Source: Anaeramoeba flamelloides (lineage: Eukaryota > Metamonada > Anaeramoebidae). From it: a stretch of 64,000 nt of DNA. The translations under genes and the position numbers were made by a program. A model generated the notes under the pieces. It made no database searches, was not told where the DNA came from, and saw nothing but the letters and a program-made list of their open reading frames with translations. The stretch spans positions 3,286,001 through 3,350,000 of the forward strand of contig JANTQA010000029.1 in NCBI GenBank assembly GCA_027625915.1, given 5' to 3'. Below, piece by piece: positions 57,601 through 64,000 of the stretch (its first letter is position 1; the number at the start of each line of letters is the position of its first letter).

Positions 57601-60600
57601 TTATGTAATATAGAATCGAGATCATTTTTTTTTTTTTTTTGCAAGATCCTTTTAAAAAATTATACATTAATGGTGTGTCAAATACTTTTTCACGAAACCA
57701 AATTTAGATGAATTAAATTGATTTAATAAAACGGATGAAAAAAAAAAAATCAATAATTTATTTTGAATTGATTAGTATTTCTTTAAATTAAATATTCAGA
57801 AATGTTAACTTAGTTTAAAAATTTTTTCTAAAATAGTTTTTAAAAAATATAGAAAAATTTTCAAAACCCATTTTGATATTATTTGTTGAAATAATTCAAA
57901 AATAAAAAATAATTTACTAAATATAAATTAACAAATAAAAAAAAATGAAATTTCTTATAAATGGATAATTCTGAAAAAATCAATTTTTTAAAGGTTATTT
58001 TTGAGAAAAAACTATATTAAATTTATTTTAAGACATATTGTTAAAATTAAAGAAAACAGAATATATATACTCAATTAAACAAAGGTGACTCGTATTTATT
58101 CCTATGTTAAAATTAAATAAACTCTTGTTTCAAGTTATAAAATTGAAAAAATTTTTCATTTAAAAAAAGGTAGCCCATTAAATAACTTAACAAATCATAT
58201 AGTGGTACGTTCAAGTTTAATAAAGAGAGATTTGGGATTTTTTTTTTTTTTTTTTTATCATTTCTTAATCTTTTTTCCTTGTGAATTACTCTTTGACATT
58301 TCATTAAAAAAATTCAAGTCAATTAATACTACAAAAACCAAAAAATAGAAAAAAAAAATTTTTTATTTAATTTCCTTTTTTCTTAATCCCAATATCTCTC
58401 GTTTAAAAACATTTTATTTCAAAAAACTTTTTGAAAATCAACTTTTTTACAAAGTTTGGTTTATATTGAAACCAATTAAAAAACTTGAAAGGGGGGGGAG
58501 GGGGATGAAATAAAAATTATGAAACTGTTATTTGAATTTAGCTGTATCCCTTCGAATTTTAAAAGAAATTTATTTGACAACTTTATATTTACATTAATTT
58601 CAAAACTTGTTCAGATAAGTTAAATTTGGATGATATTTTAAAATATATTAAACTTTCATTTAATTCATTTAAACAAAAATACATATTAATTCTGAATTAA
58701 AGTTTTTACCACAAAGCACAAGATTGTAATAATAATATCTATCTAAAAAAACTTTTTGATTTTTTTAACTATTTTTGAAATTATTCAAAAAAAAATCATT
58801 TTTGTAAAAGAATCTACAGTATTAAGAACAATATGAGAATATTTATGACGAAAAAAAACCATTGAACCTTCCAATTGAAAGGTTTTTAAATAAAGTATAA
58901 TATTTTAAAAGTTCAACCAAATTTAACTCGTCTGAACAGGGTTTGAAATTGCTATAATTTCATGGAAAATTATTCAGTTGAATTAAACAAAAATACAAGG
59001 TCAAGATCTAGAATATCGTTTATATATTTGCCTTTTTTTACATAAAAAATATTTTTCCTAAAAAGGGATACAATTTTTGAAAAATTCCAAAAAGAAATGA
59101 TCAGATTTTTATAAAAAAGTATTTCAAATAAATTAATACATATTAAATAAAAGTACTAACATATTTCAAAAAAAAATCATTCAATTTTTTTAATTATTAG
59201 TTGTAACACAAAAAAAGGAAAATGGGATTACTCATTTCAAAAATAAAGTCAATTTTTTTTTTGAATGTGTTTTATTATTTTATCTATTAAGATTTCGGAG
59301 GTAACAAAAGTCACAAATTTCAATAAAAACTAGAGGGAACCTAAATGGTTTTTTTTTATTTTATTTTTATATATTTTATTTCCCTTAAGGTGAAATTTTA
59401 AGAAAGAAAAATCACAATAAAACAATTTAGGTATTCTTTATTTTGAGCGAGAGTTTATTTATATTTTTATATAAAATATAATTAAAATTTCCTTACCCTT
59501 CATGATAAACATCTTCTTAACACACACATACATATACACACATTAATATCTTCATACATGAATATATAGGTGACAGCAACCAATATGAACTTAATAGTTC
59601 ACCACATGTCATCACAGTTGCCGCTTTAAACATAGCAGGTACCTATTCATTTTATTCAAATACAGGAGCATCCCTTCTTGTTACTGCACCTTCTAGTGGG
59701 AAAAATGCTGATGGGCAATATGTCGGAATATCAACAACTGGTATGTCTAGTGATACTAAGTGCAGATCTGATTTTGGAGGCACGAGTTCTGCTACACCAC
59801 TTGTTGCAGGCGTTGTTGGTTTAATCATTGAATCTAATCCAGATTTGAGCTATTTAGATATCCAAGGAATTCTAATTGAATCTGCAAGGCAACTTGTAAA
59901 AGAGGATCCAGGATGGGTAAAGAATGCAGCAGATTATTATTTTTCACATGATTATGGCTATGGTTTAGTGAATGCCAAACAAGCCGTTTTAATTGCCGAA
60001 GATTGGGAATCTTTAACCCCAATTAAAAATTATATTGGAATTACTGTAAATGTGGGTGAACAAATTCCAGATAATGATGAAGATGGGCTAATGAGACAAA
60101 TAACAATGAGCACAGCAGATCAAGATCTTACAATTGTCAGCGGAGTGGTTGTATATTTATCCATCGATCATCAATCAATGGGAGACCTCGAAATTTATTT
60201 AGAATCTCCCTCTGGAGCAAAAGCTAAATTAGCTAGCCCCATACCAACTTTAAAAACAACATTGATCGAGGAATATCCCTTCGTTGCTAAGAATTTTTAT
60301 GGTGTCAATGCAACTGGCGATTGGAAAATCTATGTAATTGATACTGTTTCAGGCACAGTAGGCACATGGATCGATTATAAATTTGAATTTTATGGAATAG
60401 AACCTCGGGATCTAACCAAAGTAGCTTATGATGATAGTTTACCCGACCCACTTGATGATGATGAAGAAGATGATAAAGATTCTATTGATTATCAACAATT
60501 ACTGATGTATTTCGGAATTGGCGCCGGTGTGTTAGTAGTATTTGGTGTTATATCATGCATTTTTTCTGGAAAAAAAAAAAGAAATAGAAGAAGGAAGCAG

Positions 60601-60633
60601 AAAGAAAACATCAATGATACTGATTTTTATTAA
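51680..60633 (+). CDS. Kexin/furin-like proprotein convertase (subtilase S8B), three exons, type I membrane protein
   Basis: Calcium-dependent serine protease that cleaves secretory precursors, expected in the late Golgi or endosomes. Exons are 51680-51983, 56808-57416 and 59570-60633, joined in phase 1 at both sites (T|GTAAAT...CAAG|TT, and G|GTATTT...TATAG|GT), giving 658 aa. There is a signal peptide (MYKSFLFITVFLLFFQVFSS) and a short prodomain (FIIRIGFDLDPFEIAESVG). The catalytic domain has VVDDG (Asp157), DDHGTACAGV (His195), FAAGNERE (Asn299, oxyanion) and FGGTSSATP (Ser377). The CGVG block and paired cysteines match kexins. A P domain follows (about 440-575). A membrane span (about 614-636, MYFGIGAGVLVVFGVISCIF) precedes a 22-residue basic tail ending NDTDFY. 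I start at 51680 because that ATG begins the signal peptide; an in-frame ATG at 51608 would bury it. No KR or RR site ends the prodomain; IHKKSN is the nearest. Confidence 0.93.
51984..56807 (+). other. Intron 1 of the kexin gene (4.8 kb)
   Basis: Long AT-rich intron with a dispersed repeat near 54050-54720, a C-tract broken by one G at about 54692-54706, and a (TA)n tract near 55736-55748. No nested gene seen on either strand. Confidence 0.75.
54050..54720. repeat. Dispersed repeat related to 11445..12075
   Basis: Follows the 11.6-12.07 kb unit in order: TTAGAAATTTTTTAAAAGAT, TTATTATCCCCATGGTGAAC, CAGATTTTACGATTA, ATTTTCAATGATTT, AGAATATCTCTTTAGATAAG, TATAATGGAAGTTAAACTC and a terminal CAACTCTATTGATTATTAGG module. 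It ends near a C-run and CAACACTCTATGACAC, resembling the CGGCACTCTATGG that closes other module clusters. Confidence 0.5.
57417..59569 (+). other. Intron 2 of the kexin gene (2.2 kb)
   Basis: AT-rich with one G-rich tract near 58491-58505 (8 G, A, 5 G) and a CACACA/TACACACA stretch just before the acceptor TATATAG. No other feature. Confidence 0.75.
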
Positions 60634-61440
60634 GAAATTGCAAATTTTGAACATCATTATTATAATTAATAACCTTGATTTGGAATATTCATTTTTATTT
60701 TATTTTTCTTTGTTTTAAATGAATTAATAATTAATTCTATTTTTATTTTTATTATTTTTGATCATTTACTTCTTGGTTGGATTTTAATTTCCATTTTAAT
60801 TTTGATAATAAAATTTTGTTGAAAAAATTAAAATTTAAATTATAAAATTTTTTGTTATAATTTATTGTTATTCTTTCCTTTCTTTGCAAAAAATCAATTT
60901 TGTTTTTTTTTTTTTTTTTTGTTATAAAAAATGAGTGGAAATTAAATTTTAGGGGTGTGTGTGTTGGGGGGGGGGTGAACCCAATTCCTTTTTGCTTTTA
61001 ATTTTAAGAAATGATAATTAAATGAGATAAATTTTCTTTTTTTAAATATTTCTTTTTTTCCGAAACTAGTATTTTACATAAAATAATTTTTTTTTTTTTG
61101 AAATTCGGGAGCTTAAGAAGAATGAACCCTGTAAAAATCTTTTTTTATTGTACAAATTGTTGATTATGATAATTTCAGAATCAATATCAAAAATTAATAA
61201 AAAAGCCGTAATAATAATTAAAAGTATTTATGAATTTGGAATAATTCCAAACATTGATAAATAACCCAAATCAAATCTTTTACCTTTGATCAAATAGTTA
61301 GGAATCAAGTTTGAGATAGAAAAATATTTATAATAGAACTTCTAAATATGTAAAAAAATTTTTTAAAAATTGAAACTTTTTTTTTTATAAAAAAAATATA
61401 TCGTATGGGGTATATTCCAAATATTATAATCATTGGCCAT
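60634..61440. other. Downstream region of the kexin gene
   Basis: A/T-rich presumed 3' untranslated region, then spacer. A run of 10 G at about 60966-60975 follows GTGTGTGTGTT. No gene seen. Confidence 0.4.
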
Positions 61441-61444
61441 CAGG

Positions 61445-61811
61445 TAATTATAAACTCCATTTCACCCAAAGGGGCCCAGCTAAAAAATGAAAAAGTCACT
61501 TTATTTTTAAGAATCAACCAAACTTAGATTGTTTAGAAATACGAGAAATAATAAACTTCATATAAGAGTCCATAATTATAAAAGAAACCCCTGTACAAAC
61601 CATTAATTTCAAAAAAAAAAAAAATGTTCAAAATTTTTTTGGGCCCATTCATTAGAACGTCTCGTGCAAAATTCTCAATTTCTTTAGGAAATTAAAATCT
61701 TTGATAATAAGATTTTTTACTTGTAAATGTATGAATTTTAAAAGAACATACAAAGCTTAACTTTTCTTAGGGTTTATTTCGTTTTTCAAACATTTTTTTT
61801 TTCAAAGTTAA

Positions 61812-61865
<54 letters not shown>

Positions 61866-62021
61866 CAAAAAGCAAAAAACAAAAAAAACAAAATTTTACA
61901 AAATGAGAAAAAATGATTATGATACAAAAATTGAAAATTTTAGTTTCATAAGAGTAATGAATTAAACTCATAGAATGTCTTCCATTTCTTCAATAAAACT
62001 GGGCCACTTTGACTGAAAAAG

Positions 62022-62064
<43 letters not shown>

Positions 62065-62660
62065 TATTTCACTCAAAGGTCTATAGCCAAAAATAAAAAG
62101 TCCACTTGTTTTTAATAACCAACCAAATTTTGATTTTTAAGAAATATGGGAAATAATAAACTTTGTATTAGGGTCAATAATCATAAAAGAAAAACCTAAC
62201 AAACCATAAATTTTAAAAAAAAAAAAAAATAAATAAATTTTTATTTCACACTTTTCATTGTAACGCCTCGTACAAAATTCTCAATTTCTTTAGGAAATAA
62301 AATTGTTGATAATAAGGTTTTTTACTTGTAAATGTATGAATTTTAAAAGAAAATACAAAACCTCACTTTTCTTAATGTAAATTTGGAGTTTCAAACATTT
62401 TTGTTTTCAAATTTAATTTTAAAAAAAAAAAAAAAAAAAGCAAATCAAAAAAAAAAAAAAAAAACAAAAAGCAAAAAACAAAAAAAACAAAATTTTTATA
62501 ATCTGTGAAAAAATGATTTTGATCTAAAAATTGAAATTTTAGTTTGAGAAGAATAATGAATTAAACTCTTGGAATGTGTTCTATTTCTTCAATAAAACTG
62601 GGCCACTTTGACTAAAAAAGAGTTTATATAGATATATATATATATATATATATATAAATT
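61445..62660. repeat. Tandem duplication of a ~600-bp unit ending in (TA)n
   Basis: Unit 1 (about 61445-62060) and unit 2 (about 62061-62660) share long ordered blocks: AAATTCTCAATTTCTTTAGG, GGTTTTTTACTTGTAAATGT/AGATTTTTTACTTGTAAATG, ATGAATTTTAAAAGAA, GCAAAAAGCAAAAAACAAAA and ACTGGGCCACTTTGACT. Each finishes with GAGTTTATATA and a TA microsatellite. Each carries a long A-run, and the 50-odd A run in unit 1 is the longest in the window. About 80 percent similar by eye. No coding frame in common. Confidence 0.8.
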
Positions 62661-62910
62661 AAATTTCATTATAAATGTTCCAATTTTTTTTTTACTTTTT
62701 TTTTTTGTTTTTAGACGAAAAATAATATATTAAGTGTATAGAACTGAATATTAAAATAGTAATTTTTTTATTATAATAAATAACTTCAATTTATAAAAAT
62801 ATTTAGTTTCAAAATTTGATTTTTAATTAACCAATTATTTTGAAATGGAGTTTATCATCGTTATTTTTAATCTGTAAGAAAACGATTTCAAATCAATTGA
62901 TTTTTATATA

Positions 62911-63105
62911 CTGTCAGTTCAACTTTTAGGATACAAATGGTCACAGAAATTTAATGCACAAAAAAATTCTAAATTGGGGGTCGAAATTACTGATTCTAGT
63001 TAAATAATCGGTGACAAAAAAAATGAATAAAAAGTTAAGAAATTTGAGATTTTTTTGTGGTTTAAATTTCATTGGCAGTTTTTCTCTTAAAAGTGGGACT
63101 GACTG
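62911..63105. mobile_element. Hairpin MITE, CAGTCAGTT family, copy 9 (most diverged)
   Basis: 195 bp; CTGTCAGTTCAACTTTTAGG at the left, AAGTGGGACTGACTG at the right, TA flanks. The interior has drifted more than in the other copies but keeps AAATTTAATGCACAAAAAAA. Confidence 0.8.
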
Positions 63106-64000
63106 TAAATAAAAAAGTGAGATTTTTTTAAAAAAATAAAGACATTTTTGAAGAATAATTTATCTAACTGAAGTAAAATTCGATAAAGTTAAAATTCCTG
63201 TCTAAAAAAAATGGAACTTCTTGGTTTTGATGAAATTACATACAAATTAAAATTTTCCTTGGAGGAGAGTTAGATAATTATAATATTAATGTTAAAACAG
63301 CCAACTTAGAGTATTAAAGGAACAGTAAAAGAATTTTTTACAAACCCGAAAAATAATTAGTTAAGGGCTGAAAGGCCAAGAATACTGAAAAATTATGATA
63401 ATTAGTAATAATATCATAAAACATTCGGGCTGTATGGTGCCACCAGGTACCTTATTGTCTACTTTTTGGAGGGATTGGGAAAAATATTTGATTTTACCCC
63501 ATTCCCCGAAAAAACTTGAAAATCTTGCAGTTTTTTTTTTTTTTTGTTTTTTAAGAAATAAGCAATAAATTTCATTTTCAAATCAAAATAAACATTTAAA
63601 AAAAAAATAACAACAATAAATATTAAAATCGATATATTCAATTTTCATTTAACTTTTAATGAATTTCACAAAATACCAAACAGGTATTCTTATGTTCTTA
63701 AATAAAAATAAAATCAAAAATAAATATTACATTTTTAGCAAAAATCATTTCAACACAGAAATATAAAGATAAATCCAACATTTTATTTGGCACTGTCCAT
63801 TTTTTGAAAAAAAAATCTAAAAGTAGGATTAAAGCCCTAATTTTAAATAAATAGTAATAATAAAAAAGTGAAAGAATAACATCTTTGATGTTTTTTCAAA
63901 ATAATAATTCATTAATGGTCTTGTCATCTGGTTACAATAAAGAAACATATAATTATCTTTTAAAATATAAAAACAAAAATTCAAAAAATGCTAACTAAAA
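63106..64000. other. AT-rich end of the window with one degenerate palindromic module
   Basis: Near 63460-63515, TTTGGAGGGATTGGGAAAAA facing TTTTACCCCATTCCCCGAAA is a diverged member of the palindromic module family, preceded by GGTGCCACCAGG. No gene seen. Confidence 0.4.

Noticed and set aside
1-64000. TGA read as Cys (Euplotes-type code)
   Set aside because: The kexin and other genes write Cys only as TGT/TGC, and no conserved Cys position was seen as TGA. Stops in assigned genes are TAA/TAG, so the code is probably standard.

Overview
The window is nuclear DNA of a very AT-rich unicellular eukaryote. The evidence is spliced genes with GT-AG introns, a eukaryotic ribosomal protein (eS26), a tau-tubulin-type kinase, a kexin/furin protease, a giant USP9X-type deubiquitinase, and asparagine-rich proteins written in AAT runs. 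All stops that I can assign are TAA or TAG. Composition, poly-N tracts and repeat load would fit an amoeboid protist (Dictyostelium-like in style, possibly Anaeramoeba or another free-living amoeba), but I cannot name the organism from sequence alone.

Layout. 1-3.5 kb: a LINE reverse-transcriptase copy, palindromic modules, a 482-bp TA-flanked MITE, a second rotten LINE copy and a TTAA-flanked piggyBac-like MITE. 4.0-4.8 kb: RPS26 (two exons) with an unusual RG-rich tail. 4.8-17 kb: mostly gene-poor, holding a degenerate tandem duplication, a possible 71-aa gene, a hairpin MITE and a third LINE copy. 17.0-30.2 kb (minus): one large USP gene with four recognisable exon blocks, a conserved catalytic Cys and His, and several frame changes at A-runs. 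Its 3.4-kb third intron is filled with a MITE and palindromic modules. 34.7-36.7 kb (plus): a TTBK-like kinase ending in a CaaX box. 36.9-40.2 kb: nested inverted repeats, including a 1.17-kb near-perfect foldback. 42.5-43.3 kb (minus): an unrecognised 242-aa disordered protein. 44.4-48.3 kb: seven copies of a ~196-bp hairpin MITE family clustered around a broken MULE transposase. 51.7-60.6 kb (plus): a kexin-like proprotein convertase in three exons with introns of 4.8 and 2.2 kb. 61.4-63.1 kb: a 0.6-kb tandem duplication and a ninth MITE copy.

The host genes are unrelated housekeeping or regulatory genes and form no operon or pathway. The most distinctive content is the layered repeat landscape: palindromic modules joined by a GCCGTTAGG word, hairpin MITEs that inserted into those modules at TA, and larger foldbacks bounded by the same word. 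The other standouts are the repeated +1 frame changes in the USP gene, the RG tail on eS26, and the lipid-anchor motif on the TTBK-like kinase.
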